Of a stretch of 35,669 bases of DNA, positions 16,270 to 24,266 are shown one piece after another. The translations under genes and the position numbers were made by a program. How positions within the stretch are numbered: position 1 is the stretch's first letter; the number at the start of each line of letters is the position of its first letter. The notes under the pieces were generated by a model. It did not search any database and was not told the origin of the DNA. It saw nothing but the letters and a program-made list of their open reading frames with translations. This DNA comes from Actinomadura darangshiensis (GTDB lineage Bacteria; Actinomycetota; Actinomycetes; Streptosporangiales; Streptosporangiaceae): the NCBI RefSeq assembly GCF_004349235.1, contig NZ_SMKY01000066.1, positions 1 through 35,669 of the forward strand. Reading direction: 5' to 3'.

Positions 16270-17421
16270 ATGCGCGTGCGGGGGTGGTTTGCGGGGGCTT
16301 GGCCCACGCGCCGTTCGCGCGCCTTCGACATCGCGGTGGCCGTGACGCTGGCCGTGACCGACAGCGTGTTCCTCTGGTTCGCCGACCAGAGCTTCTGGCT
16401 GCCGCCGCCGGTCGTGTCGGGCTGCAGCGCCGTCCTCGGGCTGACCCTGATCGTCCGGCGCGCCCGGCCCGTCGAGCTCGCCCTGTTCGCGCTGGTGTTC
16501 GGCACCGTCACGGGGGCCGGGGCCTTCGGCGCCCTGGTGATCATGTACTCGCTCGCCGCGTACACCGTGTCCCGCCGGACGGTCGTGGTCGTCGCCGTCC
16601 TCAGCTACGCCGCATCGCTGGCCTTCCCGTCCCCGACGGCCGGGACGGAGAGCTTCCTCGCGCAGGCCATCTTCGGCATCGCGTTCATCGCCGTCCCCGT
16701 CCTGCTCGGGCTCTACATGGGCGCGCGCAAGCAGCTCCTTGCATCGCTCCAGGAACGCGCCTCACGCCTCGAACGCGAACAGCACCTCCTCGCCGAGCGC
16801 GCGCGGGGAGAGGAACGCACCCGAATCGCGCGCGAGATGCACGACGTGGTCGCCAACCGGATCAGCGTCATGGTCGTCCACGCGGGCGCGCTCAAGGCGA
16901 TCGCCGTCCGCGACCCCGTCCGGGCCTCCGAGACCGCCACCGTCATAGGGGACATGGGACGGCAGGCGCTGGAGGAGCTGCGCCACGTCATCGGCGTCCT
17001 CAGGCAGGGGGAGAACGCCCTTCCCCAGGAGGCCGTGACGCTCGCCCACATCCGCGAGCTGGTCGGCCAGTCCGGCGCCGCGGGCCTCCGCGTCGACCTG
17101 TCCATCCAGGGCGAGGAGCGCCCCATGCCCAACGCCGTGGGACGGACGGTCTACCGCCTCGTCCAGGAGGCCCTCACCAACGTCCACAAGCACGCCGGCG
17201 CCGCCGACACCCGGGTCGGCCTCGGCCTGCTGCCGGAGGCGATCGAGGTGGAGATCGCCAACGACCCGCCCACCGCCAAGCCGGAGCACGGGCTGCCGAG
17301 CGGCGGGAACGGCCTGATCGGGCTGCGCGAGCGCGTCACCGCCCTCGGCGGCAGCTTCGACGCCGGGCCCAGCGAGGGCGGCTACGCCGTCCGGGCGAGG
17401 ATCCCGCTCCCCGCCTCCTGA
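16270..17421 (+). CDS. Sensor histidine kinase, NarL/DesK type (HisKA_3-HATPase)
   Basis: A 383-residue two-component sensor. The N-terminal 150 residues form about five TM helices with very short loops, so the signal is probably sensed in the membrane. A coiled-coil (ASRLEREQHLLAERARGEE) leads to the HisKA_3 dimerisation box ERTRIAREMHDVVANRIS with phospho-acceptor His191. The ATPase domain has LVQEALTNVHKHA (N-box) and GNGLIGLRERV (G-box). ATG 16270 is chosen over 16234 because TAGGCT lies 7 nt upstream. No response regulator is adjacent; uvrB follows 77 nt later with its own promoter. It therefore looks like an orphan kinase, whose partner must be elsewhere. Confidence 0.92.
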   Translation: MRVRGWFAGAWPTRRSRAFDIAVAVTLAVTDSVFLWFADQSFWLPPPVVSGCSAVLGLTLIVRRARPVELALFALVFGTVTGAGAFGALVIMYSLAAYTVSRRTVVVVAVLSYAASLAFPSPTAGTESFLAQAIFGIAFIAVPVLLGLYMGARKQLLASLQERASRLEREQHLLAERARGEERTRIAREMHDVVANRISVMVVHAGALKAIAVRDPVRASETATVIGDMGRQALEELRHVIGVLRQGENALPQEAVTLAHIRELVGQSGAAGLRVDLSIQGEERPMPNAVGRTVYRLVQEALTNVHKHAGAADTRVGLGLLPEAIEVEIANDPPTAKPEHGLPSGGNGLIGLRERVTALGGSFDAGPSEGGYAVRARIPLPAS

Positions 17422-17433
17422 CCCCGGCACGGA

Positions 17434-17456
17434 ATGTCGGAGCCCCTGCATACAGT
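17434..17456 (+). promoter_or_regulatory. uvrB promoter resembling the RecA-NDp / PafBC damage promoter
   Basis: ATGTCGGAG (17434-17442), then exactly 8 nt, then TACAGT (17451-17456). The mycobacterial RecA-independent damage promoter is tTGTCRgtg-N8-TAnnnT. The match is 7 of 9 in the upstream box and complete in spacing and the -10. No LexA-type dyad GAAC-N4-GTTC is visible in the 77-nt gap. Confidence 0.6.
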
Positions 17457-17498
17457 TGGACGGAGCAGGGGAACCGAGCCGGAGCCAGGGGAGAGCCG

Positions 17499-19616
17499 AT
17501 GCGCCCGATCACGGATCTGCGGCGCCGCGTGGCGCCCATCGAGGTCGTCACCGAGATGACGCCGTCGGGCGACCAGCCGCAGGCGATCGCCGAGCTGACC
17601 GCCCGCATCGAGGGCGGCGGCAAGGACGCCGTGCTGCTCGGCGCCACCGGCACCGGCAAGACCGCCACGATCGCGTGGCTGGCGGAGAAGCTGCAGCGGC
17701 CCCTTCTCGTCATGCAGCCGAACAAGACGCTCGCCGCCCAGTTCGCCAACGAGCTGCGCGAGATGATGCCGCACAACGCCGTCGAGTACTTCGTCTCGTA
17801 CTACGACTACTACCAGCCCGAGGCGTACATCCCGCAGACCGACACCTACATCGAGAAGGACTCCTCGATCAACGACGAGGTCGACCGGCTCCGGCACTCG
17901 GCGACCAACTCGCTGCTCACCCGCCGCGACACCGTGGTCGTCGCGTCGGTGTCGTGCATCTACGGCCTCGGCACCCCGCAGGAGTACGTCGACCGGATGG
18001 TCCGCCTCCACGTCGGCCAGGAGGTCGACCGCGACGACCTGCTCCGCCAGCTCGTCGGCATGCAGTACACCCGCAACGACCTCGCGTTCACCCGCGGCAC
18101 GTTCCGGGTCCGCGGCGACACCATCGAGATCATCCCGCAGTACGAGGAGCTCGCCGTCCGGATCGAGATGTTCGGCGACGAGATCGAGAAGCTCGCCACC
18201 CTGCACCCGCTCACCGGCGAGCTGATCACCGAGGACGAGGAGCTGTACGTCTTCCCCGCCTCCCACTACGTCGCCGGGCCCGAGCGCATGGAGCGGGCCA
18301 TCCGCGACATCGAGGCCGAGCTGGGCGAGACCCTCGCCGCGATGGAGCGGCAGAACAAGATGCTGGAGGCGCAGCGCCTGCGGATGCGCACCGCCTACGA
18401 CATCGAGATGATGCGGCAGGTCGGCACCTGCTCCGGCATCGAGAACTACTCCCGGCACATCGACGGCCGCGGCCCCGGCACCGCCCCCAACACCCTCCTC
18501 GACTACTTCCCCGAGGACTTCCTCCTCGTCATCGACGAGTCGCACCAGACCGTCCCGCAGATCGGCGCCATGTACGAGGGCGACGCGTCCCGCAAGCGGA
18601 TGCTGGTCGAGCACGGGTTCCGGCTGCCGTCCGCCATGGACAACCGCCCCCTGAAGTGGGAGGAGTTCCTCGACCGGATCGGCCAGACCGTCTACCTGTC
18701 GGCGACGCCCGGCACCTACGAGATGAACCGCGTCCAGGGCGACGTCGTCGAGCAGGTCATCCGCCCGACCGGCCTCATCGACCCCGAGATCGTCGTGAAG
18801 CCCACCAAGGGGCAGATCGACGACCTCATCCACGAGATCCGCGAGCGCACCGAGCGCGACGAGCGCGTCCTCGTCACCACCCTCACCAAGAAGATGTCCG
18901 AGGACCTCACCGACTACCTCCTCGAACTCGGCATCCAGGTCCGCTACCTGCACAGCGAGGTCGACACGCTGCGCCGCATCGAGCTGCTCCGCGAGCTGCG
19001 CGCCGGCGAGTTCGACGTCCTGGTCGGCATCAACCTGCTCCGCGAGGGCCTCGACCTGCCCGAGGTGTCGCTCGTCGCGATCCTGGACGCCGACAAGGAG
19101 GGCTTCCTGCGCTCGGAGACGTCCCTCATCCAGACGATCGGGCGCGCGGCCCGCAACGTGTCCGGCCAGGTGCACATGTACGCCGACACGGTCACCCCGT
19201 CCATGGAGCGGGCGATCGACGAGACGAACCGGCGCCGCGCCAAGCAGCAGGCCTACAACACCGAGCACGGCATCGAGCCGCAGGCCCTGCGCAAGCGCAT
19301 CGCCGACATCCTCGACTCCCTCGTCCGCGAGGACGCCGACACCGAGACCCTCATCGGGGGCGCCGGGCGCCAGCAGAGCCGCGGCAAGGCGCCCGTCCCG
19401 GGCCTCGCGTCCAGGACGAGGGAGGTCGGCCGGCACGCCGCCGACCTGGTCGGCGAGCGCCCCCGCGAGGAGCTGGAGGGCCTGATCGAGCAGATGACCG
19501 ACCAGATGCACCAGGCCGCCACCGACCTGCAGTTCGAGCTCGCCGCCCGCCTCCGCGACGAGATCAAGGAGCTCAAGCGCGAGCTCCGCGACATGAAGGA
19601 GGCCGGCGTCAGATGA
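17499..19616 (+). CDS. uvrB: Excinuclease ABC subunit B
   Basis: DNA helicase-like damage-verification subunit of nucleotide excision repair. It receives the lesion from UvrA and recruits UvrC. The 705-residue product has helicase motif I GATGTGKT (Walker A), the beta-hairpin that clamps DNA (YYDYYQPEAYIP), motif II DESH, motif III LSATPG, motif V GINLLREGLDLPEVS and motif VI QTIGRAARN. The C-terminal UVR/UvrC-binding motif (EELIEQM-like, ..DLQFELAARLRDEIKELK) is complete. ATG 17499 has AGGGGAG about 5 nt upstream. Its last 8 nt overlap the end of the convergent GNAT gene. It is probably damage-inducible through the promoter just upstream. Confidence 0.98.
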   Translation: MRPITDLRRRVAPIEVVTEMTPSGDQPQAIAELTARIEGGGKDAVLLGATGTGKTATIAWLAEKLQRPLLVMQPNKTLAAQFANELREMMPHNAVEYFVSYYDYYQPEAYIPQTDTYIEKDSSINDEVDRLRHSATNSLLTRRDTVVVASVSCIYGLGTPQEYVDRMVRLHVGQEVDRDDLLRQLVGMQYTRNDLAFTRGTFRVRGDTIEIIPQYEELAVRIEMFGDEIEKLATLHPLTGELITEDEELYVFPASHYVAGPERMERAIRDIEAELGETLAAMERQNKMLEAQRLRMRTAYDIEMMRQVGTCSGIENYSRHIDGRGPGTAPNTLLDYFPEDFLLVIDESHQTVPQIGAMYEGDASRKRMLVEHGFRLPSAMDNRPLKWEEFLDRIGQTVYLSATPGTYEMNRVQGDVVEQVIRPTGLIDPEIVVKPTKGQIDDLIHEIRERTERDERVLVTTLTKKMSEDLTDYLLELGIQVRYLHSEVDTLRRIELLRELRAGEFDVLVGINLLREGLDLPEVSLVAILDADKEGFLRSETSLIQTIGRAARNVSGQVHMYADTVTPSMERAIDETNRRRAKQQAYNTEHGIEPQALRKRIADILDSLVREDADTETLIGGAGRQQSRGKAPVPGLASRTREVGRHAADLVGERPREELEGLIEQMTDQMHQAATDLQFELAARLRDEIKELKRELRDMKEAGVR

Positions 19617-20448
19617 AGGCGAGCACGACCTGGTCCTCGACGGGCCGGTAGCCGAGGCGCCGGTAGACGCCGTTGCTCGTCGGGTTGGCGACGTCGGTGA
19701 ACAGGACGACGTCGGCGGCCCCCGCGTCGAGCGCGGCCTGCGTGACGGCCGCGGTGGCCGCGGCCGCGTATCCCCGGCGGCGATGCCCGGACGGCGTGTA
19801 CACCGGCGCCACCCGTGCCACCCCTGCGACCGCCGGGGTCCGGCCGGCCATCGACACCGGGCGGCCGCCGTCCTCCCACAGTGTGAGGCCGCCCCTGGCG
19901 AGCCTGCCGTCGACCAGCGCGGGGTTCGGGGCGCCTTCCCCGCCGGCGTCCCGGTGGAACGCCGTGAACCATTCCATGACCAGATCGCGGTCGCCCGCTC
20001 CGGCGACGCGGGCGGTGCCGGCCGGCGCCGGGTCGGGCGGTTCGAGTCGCGCCAGCCGGTGGAGCCGCTCCCGCCTCACGAGGCGGCTCGGTGAACCGCT
20101 CCTGCGCGCCCACGCCCGCGCGAACTCCGCGGCGGCCGCCGGTGCCCCGTTGACCCCCAGCGGCTTCGCGTCCCGTCCGGCCAGGGCGTCGGCCAGCTCG
20201 GGCACGGCCGGCTCCGGCACCGCGCTGAGGAGCAGCGGATACGCGCCGCCGGTCCACATGAACGTGCCTTCGACGTCTCCGCCGGCCGTCCACCACCCGA
20301 AGAGCACCTCCAGGTAGAGACCCGGACCCTGCTCTCGCATGGCCTCGGTCACGGTCAGCACCACCGTGTTCGCGACGGGATCCTTTCGCAGGAACCCGCC
20401 CGCCCGCGCGAGGAACTCTTCACGATCGTCGGTCAGCGTCCATCCCAT
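19609..20448 (-). CDS. GNAT family N-acetyltransferase (two-part)
   Basis: A 279-residue protein of the longer, two-lobe GNAT type. The N-terminal half (TLTDDREEFL.., LxVTEAM, LYLEVLFGWW) is a divergent lobe. The C-terminal half has the acetyl-CoA motif VYTPSGHRRRGYA followed by LFTDVANPTSNGVYRRLGY, the usual NP(T)S-N-x-x-Y-x-x-x-G-Y end of the domain. The frame is open to 20631, but ATG 20448 starts the recognisable sequence MGWTLTDD. Upstream residues are Arg/Trp-rich and not family-like. GGAG lies very close to this ATG, so the start is only probable. Convergent with uvrB, divergent from the small anchored protein at 20579. Substrate unknown. Confidence 0.85.
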   Translation of the reverse strand: MGWTLTDDREEFLARAGGFLRKDPVANTVVLTVTEAMREQGPGLYLEVLFGWWTAGGDVEGTFMWTGGAYPLLLSAVPEPAVPELADALAGRDAKPLGVNGAPAAAAEFARAWARRSGSPSRLVRRERLHRLARLEPPDPAPAGTARVAGAGDRDLVMEWFTAFHRDAGGEGAPNPALVDGRLARGGLTLWEDGGRPVSMAGRTPAVAGVARVAPVYTPSGHRRRGYAAAATAAVTQAALDAGAADVVLFTDVANPTSNGVYRRLGYRPVEDQVVLAFI

Positions 20449-20578
20449 GCTCCAGGATGGCCACCGCCCGCACGTCCCCGCACCTGTTTTCCAGCGCGTC
20501 CGGAGCCGGTCCGAGACCGGCCATCTCCGTGAGCCGGCCTTGGTCACCGTCCGCCAGAGGCTGCGGAACACTGTGCCG

Positions 20579-21097
20579 ATGGACGCTGGACTCGCCGCCC
20601 TCCTCGGCGCCGCCATCGGATCCCTCACCACGCTCGGCGCGGCCCTCGTGAACGGCAGGACGCAGGCCCGGACGCAGTCGGCCCAATGGCGCCGCCAGCA
20701 TCGCCGGGACGCCTACGCCGCCTACCTCGGCGCCCTCCACGACCGCGACGTCGCCATGGACGCCGTCCTGGAGGCGCTGCGCGCGGAGCGTCCCGACCCC
20801 GCCGGTGTGGACGAGCGCGTCGGGCGCTTCGTCGGCCTGGCGCGCGACGTCCACCGTGCGACGGAGATCGTGATCATCGAGGGCCCGCCGCGGATGGCCG
20901 CCGCGGCCGACCGCGTCCAGCGGGCGAGCGCGGAGTTGTCCGAGCTCGTACGGTGCATGGCGGCGAACGCCCACGCCGGGGAGACCGCTCGCAGAGGCGC
21001 GGACGAGGCCGCCGTACTGGACCTTGAACGCCGCCTCTACAAGGCGGTCGGAGATTTCCGTACGGAGGCGCGCGACGTACTCGGCAACACCACCTGA
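20579..21097 (+). CDS. Small membrane-anchored hypothetical protein
   Basis: A 172-residue protein with one N-terminal hydrophobic helix (about 4-24, AALLGAAIGSLTTLGAALV). A long, Arg/Ala-rich, strongly helical region follows (QSAQWRRQHRRDAYAAYLGAL..), predicted to be cytosolic and coiled. No catalytic motif is visible. It resembles short actinobacterial proteins of unknown function that share the anchor plus Q-W-R-R-x-x-R-R-D-A-Y motif. ATG 20579 is chosen; an in-frame GTG at 20573 would add two residues. No clear Shine-Dalgarno or -10 was found. It is followed by a small GC-rich hairpin. Confidence 0.7.
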   Translation: MDAGLAALLGAAIGSLTTLGAALVNGRTQARTQSAQWRRQHRRDAYAAYLGALHDRDVAMDAVLEALRAERPDPAGVDERVGRFVGLARDVHRATEIVIIEGPPRMAAAADRVQRASAELSELVRCMAANAHAGETARRGADEAAVLDLERRLYKAVGDFRTEARDVLGNTT

Positions 21098-21136
21098 CCC
21101 CCGCCCCGCGCCTCTAATGCATTGATCTCCTCCTTC

Positions 21137-21152
21137 GGGCCCTAGGGGGCCC
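21137..21152 (+). terminator. Short GC-rich hairpin (GGGCCC-TAGG-GGGCCC)
   Basis: A 6-bp stem GGGCCC/GGGCCC around a 4-nt loop, 40 nt after the stop of the anchored protein. It is a possible terminator without a U-tract; short and therefore uncertain. Confidence 0.4.
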
Positions 21153-21219
21153 TCCATCGTCGATAAATGCGGTGCGATCGCTGCATCGCTCCGGCTCGCC
21201 TAGCGGCTCGCTGCGCGAT

Positions 21220-21245
21220 CAGGTTTCTCGCAAGCTCGAAACCTG
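21220..21245. repeat. Inverted repeat in the 229-nt intergenic region
   Basis: CAGGTTTC (21220-21227) and GAAACCTG (21238-21245) form a perfect 8-bp stem with a 10-nt loop. They are flanked by several GCGATCGC-like words (near 21175, 21213 and 21258). The flanking gap 21098-21326 contains no gene. It may be a dispersed intergenic element or a terminator/operator; only the structure is seen. Confidence 0.45.
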
Positions 21246-21313
21246 CCTTCGGACGCGATCGCGACGATTGAGGTTGTTGCGTGATCCCGCCGGGGCGGGA
21301 CCGGCAGTGCCGA

Positions 21314-21319
21314 TAGCGT
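21314..21319 (+). promoter_or_regulatory. -10 element TAGCGT of the leaderless ADP-ribosylglycohydrolase gene
   Basis: TAGCGT ends 7 nt before ATG 21327, with no Shine-Dalgarno. This supports a leaderless transcript. Confidence 0.5.
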
Positions 21320-21326
21320 TTCCGGC

Positions 21327-22443
21327 ATGGTGGACATGGCGGGCGACCGGATGCTGGGATGCCTGTTCGGCGGGGCGGTCGGTGATGCGCTCGGACGTCC
21401 CGTCGAGGGCCTGTCGCTCGGCGACATCCACGCGGCGTACGGGTACGCGGGCGTGACCGGGTTCCCGGAGCGCGCCGAGATCGGGGAGGCGACGCAGCTG
21501 GGCCTGATCACCGCGCAGGCGGGCGTCCAGGCGTCCATCCGGGCGCGTGCCCGGGGGATCGGCGGCGCCTACTTCGGCCTGGTGCAGTCGGGCTACCTGG
21601 CGTGGCTGCGGGCGCAGGGCGAGCCGATACCCGAGCAGGACATGCACACGGGCGGCCCGGCGCTCCGCGACCCCGCCGTGATCGCGAGGCGCGGCATCGG
21701 CCGCACCACCCTGGCCGCGCTGCGCAAGGCCGCCGAGCGCGGCAAACCGGGCTGGCCGCTCGGCACGGTCGAGGAGCCGATCAACGACTCCAAGGGCTGC
21801 GCCGGGACGGTCCGGGCCGCATCCTGCGGTTTCAGCCACCCCGACCGCGGGACCATCTTCACCCGGGGCCAGGGCACGGCCGCCCTCACCCACGGCCATC
21901 CCTCCGGGCACCTCCCGGCCGGGACGCTCGCCGTGGCGGTGTCGGCGCTCGTCCACGGCGCGTCCCTCACCGGCGCCCTGCGGGACGCCATGGCGGAGCT
22001 GCGCACGCACGCCGGTCATGAGGAGACCACGGCCGCGCTCGAGAAGGCGCTCGAACTTCCCCGCGACGAACCGGCTCCGGATCTCCGAGCGGTTGGAGAG
22101 CCTTGGGCGCGGCTTCACCGCCCCGGAGGCCCTCGCCATCGCCGTCTACGCCGCGCTCGTCGCGGAGGGCAAGGGCGGGTACCCGCTGGAGATCGTCCCG
22201 CGCGGTCTGCTGCTCGCCGTCAACCACTCCGGCGACAGCGACTCCACCGGCGCCGTCTGCGGGAACCTGCTCGGCGCCCGGTACGGCGCGCGGGCCGTCC
22301 CCGAGCACTGGCGGGCGGGCGTCGAGGCGGCCGGCGTCATCGCCGCGCTCGCCGAGGGCAGCGCCGTCGAGTTCGGCCCCGCGCCGCCCGCCGACGCCTA
22401 CGGCGAGCCGCCGATGGACTGGCACGTGCGCTTCTACTCCTGA
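21327..22443 (+). pseudogene. ADP-ribosylglycohydrolase family protein, interrupted by a one-base frameshift
   Basis: Would remove ADP-ribose from proteins or other acceptors (DraG/ARH family, di-metal site). The first frame reads from ATG 21327 with MLGCLFGGAVGDALGRPVEG (Asp20, family motif) to about 22085. The homologous C-terminal part continues in the +1 frame to TGA 22441-22443, with APEALAIAVYAAL and NHSGDSDSTGAVCGNLLGA (the metal-binding GDxDxTGA signature). Removing one C in CTCCGAG (22085-22086) restores P-D-L-E-R-L-E-S-L-G-R-G-F and a 371-residue protein of normal length. So either the gene is freshly broken or the base is a sequencing error. Without correction the first frame runs on to 22580 as Arg-rich nonsense. 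Confidence 0.82.
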
Positions 22444-22492
22444 CCTCCGCGCTCCGCGCGTTAATGGGGGGACGGGCCGCGGAGCGCCGCCC

Positions 22493-22498
22493 TACGAT
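22493..22498 (+). promoter_or_regulatory. -10 element TACGAT of a leaderless GNAT gene
   Basis: TACGAT ends 6 nt before ATG 22505; no Shine-Dalgarno is visible in the 61-nt gap. Confidence 0.45.
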
Positions 22499-22504
22499 CG
22501 CGGC

Positions 22505-23038
22505 ATGGAGTACGAGGTTCGGACGGCGCGGGACGCGGATCTGCCGGGGCTCGCGGCGATCGAGAATTCGGGCGACCTGATGTTCAACGAGATCGGGATC
22601 GTGTTCCCGCCCGGCCCGCCGGTGGTCGCGCAGATGGTCCAGATGATCGGCGAGGGCGCCGAGATCGTGGTGGCCGGGGACCCGCCGGTCGGGTTCGCGG
22701 CCGTCGAGGAGGTCGACGGGGCCGTCCACCTGGAGCAGATCTCGGTGCGCGGCGACCTGGTGGGGCGGGGGATCGGTGTCCTGCTGCTGGACGAGGTCAA
22801 GGCGCGGGCGGCGGCGGCCGGCGCGCCCGGGGTCAGCCTGCTGACGTTCCGGGACGTCGCGTGGAACGGCCCCTGGTACGCCCGGCACGGGTTCGCGGAG
22901 CTGCCCGAGGAGCGGTGGGGGCCGGGCCTCAGGTCCTACTGGGACGCCGAGATCAAGGCGGGCCTGCACGAGCTGGGCCCGCGGCTGATCATGTGGGCGC
23001 CGACTATCGTTGGTCCCTCGGGTGCGGGGTCCAGTTAG
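22505..23038 (+). CDS. GNAT family N-acetyltransferase
   Basis: A 177-residue acetyltransferase. N-terminus EYEVRTARDADLPGLAAIE is the usual beta1-alpha1 of the fold. Motif A reads LEQISVRGDLVGRGIGVLLLDE (V-G-R-G-I-G), followed by SLLTFRDVAWNGPWYARHGF. The phrase VAWNGPWYARHGF is typical of a subgroup of small actinobacterial GNATs whose substrate is not known. ATG 22505 follows a -10-like TACGAT by 6 nt, consistent with a leaderless message. It lies just after the frameshifted glycohydrolase and before the SGNH esterase, which has its own promoter. Confidence 0.9.
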   Translation: MEYEVRTARDADLPGLAAIENSGDLMFNEIGIVFPPGPPVVAQMVQMIGEGAEIVVAGDPPVGFAAVEEVDGAVHLEQISVRGDLVGRGIGVLLLDEVKARAAAAGAPGVSLLTFRDVAWNGPWYARHGFAELPEERWGPGLRSYWDAEIKAGLHELGPRLIMWAPTIVGPSGAGSS

Positions 23039-23043
23039 AGATC

Positions 23044-23049
23044 TACAAT
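23044..23049 (+). promoter_or_regulatory. -10 element TACAAT upstream of the SGNH esterase
   Basis: TACAAT is a near-consensus -10 hexamer, 61 nt upstream of ATG 23111. No convincing -35 is seen 16-18 nt before it. Confidence 0.45.
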
Positions 23050-23110
23050 GTAAAGGCGGGAACCCGCGGCGGCCCGCGGACGTCTGGCTCATGGACACCG
23101 GAGGAGGACG

Positions 23111-24145
23111 ATGATCAGCCCGGTCGCATGGGTGCGGGACCGTCTGGGGGAGCGGAGGGCCGCGCTCGTCCTCCTGGCGGTGCTATTGGCGCTGGCCGTC
23201 GTCCCGCTGGTGGTGATGCCGGCGGCGCGCTGCGAGGTCTTCGGCAGCGGGTGCCGCACGCCGGCGCCGGAGAAGCGCGCCGACCCCGTCGCGGCCCAGA
23301 AGGCGCCGACGCCGCTGGAGGTGGCCACCGGCGGCTCCTACGTCGCGCTCGGCGACTCGTACTCGGCGGGCGTCGGCGCGGAGGCGTCCGTGGCCGATCA
23401 GAACCCCCTTGACCGGTGCCACCGGACGTCCAAGGCGTACTACCACGAGGTCTCGAAGGCGTTCGCGTTCGCGAAGGGCACCTCGTTCTGGGCCTGCTCC
23501 GGCGCGACGACCGCCGACGTGCTGAAGGGGCGCGGCGGCGAGCCCCCGCAGCTCGGGCGCATCGGCGCGGACACCAGCCTGGTCACCATGAGCATCGGCG
23601 GCAACGACGTCGGGTTCTCCAAGGTGCTCGCCGGATGCGTCGTCCGGCTGCCGTGGAGCAAGGGCTGCACCGGGCAGGGCGAGGAGATCGCCGGCCGGAT
23701 GGCCGAGCTGCGCCGCAGCCTCCCCGACCTGGTCGGCAAGATCACCGCGCGGGCACCGGACGCGCGGGTGATCCTGATGGGGTACCCGAAGGCGTTCTCC
23801 GAGGTCAGCGGCGTGGGCCGGGACAACCTCACGGTGTCGGACCAGCGCTGGCTGAACGCGCGCGCCTACGACCTGGGCCGGCTGATCCAGCAGGCCGCGG
23901 CGGAGGCCGACGCGCGGAAGGTGTCCGGGCACCGGCACGGCAGCGTCGAGTTCGTGGACGCCTACGGCGCGTTCGCCGGCCACGAGGTCGGCAGCAAGGA
24001 CGCCTACATGAACGGCCTGACCGTGAACCTGTCCGCCCTCGAAGCCGAGCCGCGCAGCTACCACCCGACGGTCGCGGGCCAGCACGCGCTCGCCCAGCTG
24101 TTCATCGGGCAGGTCAAGAAGGGCCCCGGCCGCCCGCTCTCCTGA
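23111..24145 (+). CDS. Secreted or anchored SGNH-family esterase/lipase
   Basis: A 344-residue GDSL/SGNH hydrolase, likely hydrolysing ester-linked lipids or acyl groups outside the cell. Residues 15-37 are a signal sequence or anchor (RRAALVLLAVLLALAVVPLVVM). Block I is ALGDSYSAGVGA with nucleophile Ser83. Block III is SIGGNDVGFS (Gly and Asn of the oxyanion hole). Block V is YHPT with catalytic His318. Several Cys (CEVFGSGC, DRCHRTS, FWACSG, GCVV..GC) would form disulfides, as in Streptomyces SGNH lipases. ATG 23111 has a strong GGAGGAGG about 5 nt upstream. It is followed by a 10-bp hairpin terminator. Confidence 0.93.
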   Translation: MISPVAWVRDRLGERRAALVLLAVLLALAVVPLVVMPAARCEVFGSGCRTPAPEKRADPVAAQKAPTPLEVATGGSYVALGDSYSAGVGAEASVADQNPLDRCHRTSKAYYHEVSKAFAFAKGTSFWACSGATTADVLKGRGGEPPQLGRIGADTSLVTMSIGGNDVGFSKVLAGCVVRLPWSKGCTGQGEEIAGRMAELRRSLPDLVGKITARAPDARVILMGYPKAFSEVSGVGRDNLTVSDQRWLNARAYDLGRLIQQAAAEADARKVSGHRHGSVEFVDAYGAFAGHEVGSKDAYMNGLTVNLSALEAEPRSYHPTVAGQHALAQLFIGQVKKGPGRPLS

Positions 24146-24156
24146 ACCGCCTCGAC

Positions 24157-24179
24157 CCCGGCACGGAGCCCGTGCCGGG
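24157..24179 (+). terminator. Hairpin terminator after the SGNH esterase
   Basis: A perfect 10-bp stem CCCGGCACGG (24157-24166) and CCGTGCCGGG (24170-24179) with a 3-nt loop, 12 nt after the stop codon. No U-tract. Confidence 0.8.
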
Positions 24180-24198
24180 TCGGTGACGTCTTCGCAGC

Positions 24199-24228
24199 TT
24201 GACATCACTGCGTTTGCAGTACTAACTT
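24199..24228 (+). promoter_or_regulatory. Promoter of the DHFR-like gene (TTGACA-N18-TAACTT)
   Basis: A consensus -35 TTGACA (24199-24204) is followed after 18 nt by TAACTT (24223-24228). A start near 24235 would give a leader of about 32 nt with GGAG before ATG 24267. Confidence 0.65.
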
Positions 24229-24243
24229 CAAACCACTGCAAAC
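24212..24243. promoter_or_regulatory. Dyad operator over the DHFR-like promoter
   Basis: GTTTGCAGT (24212-24220) and ACTGCAAAC (24235-24243) are perfect inverted repeats with a 14-nt gap that holds the -10. The left half is itself part of a smaller dyad ACTGC-GTTT-GCAGT (24207-24220). The arrangement would let a repressor block both the -10 and the start site. No regulator gene is adjacent on this side. Confidence 0.6.
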
Positions 24244-24266
24244 AGAGTGCTGCGAATGGAGTTCCT

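Noticed and set aside
17422..17498. LexA SOS box upstream of uvrB
   Set aside because: No GAAC-N4-GTTC dyad found; a RecA-NDp-like promoter fits better.
22080..22092. Programmed frameshift in the ADP-ribosylglycohydrolase gene
   Set aside because: CTCCGAG is not a slippery heptamer and no stimulatory structure was seen; a single-base indel or sequencing error is simpler.
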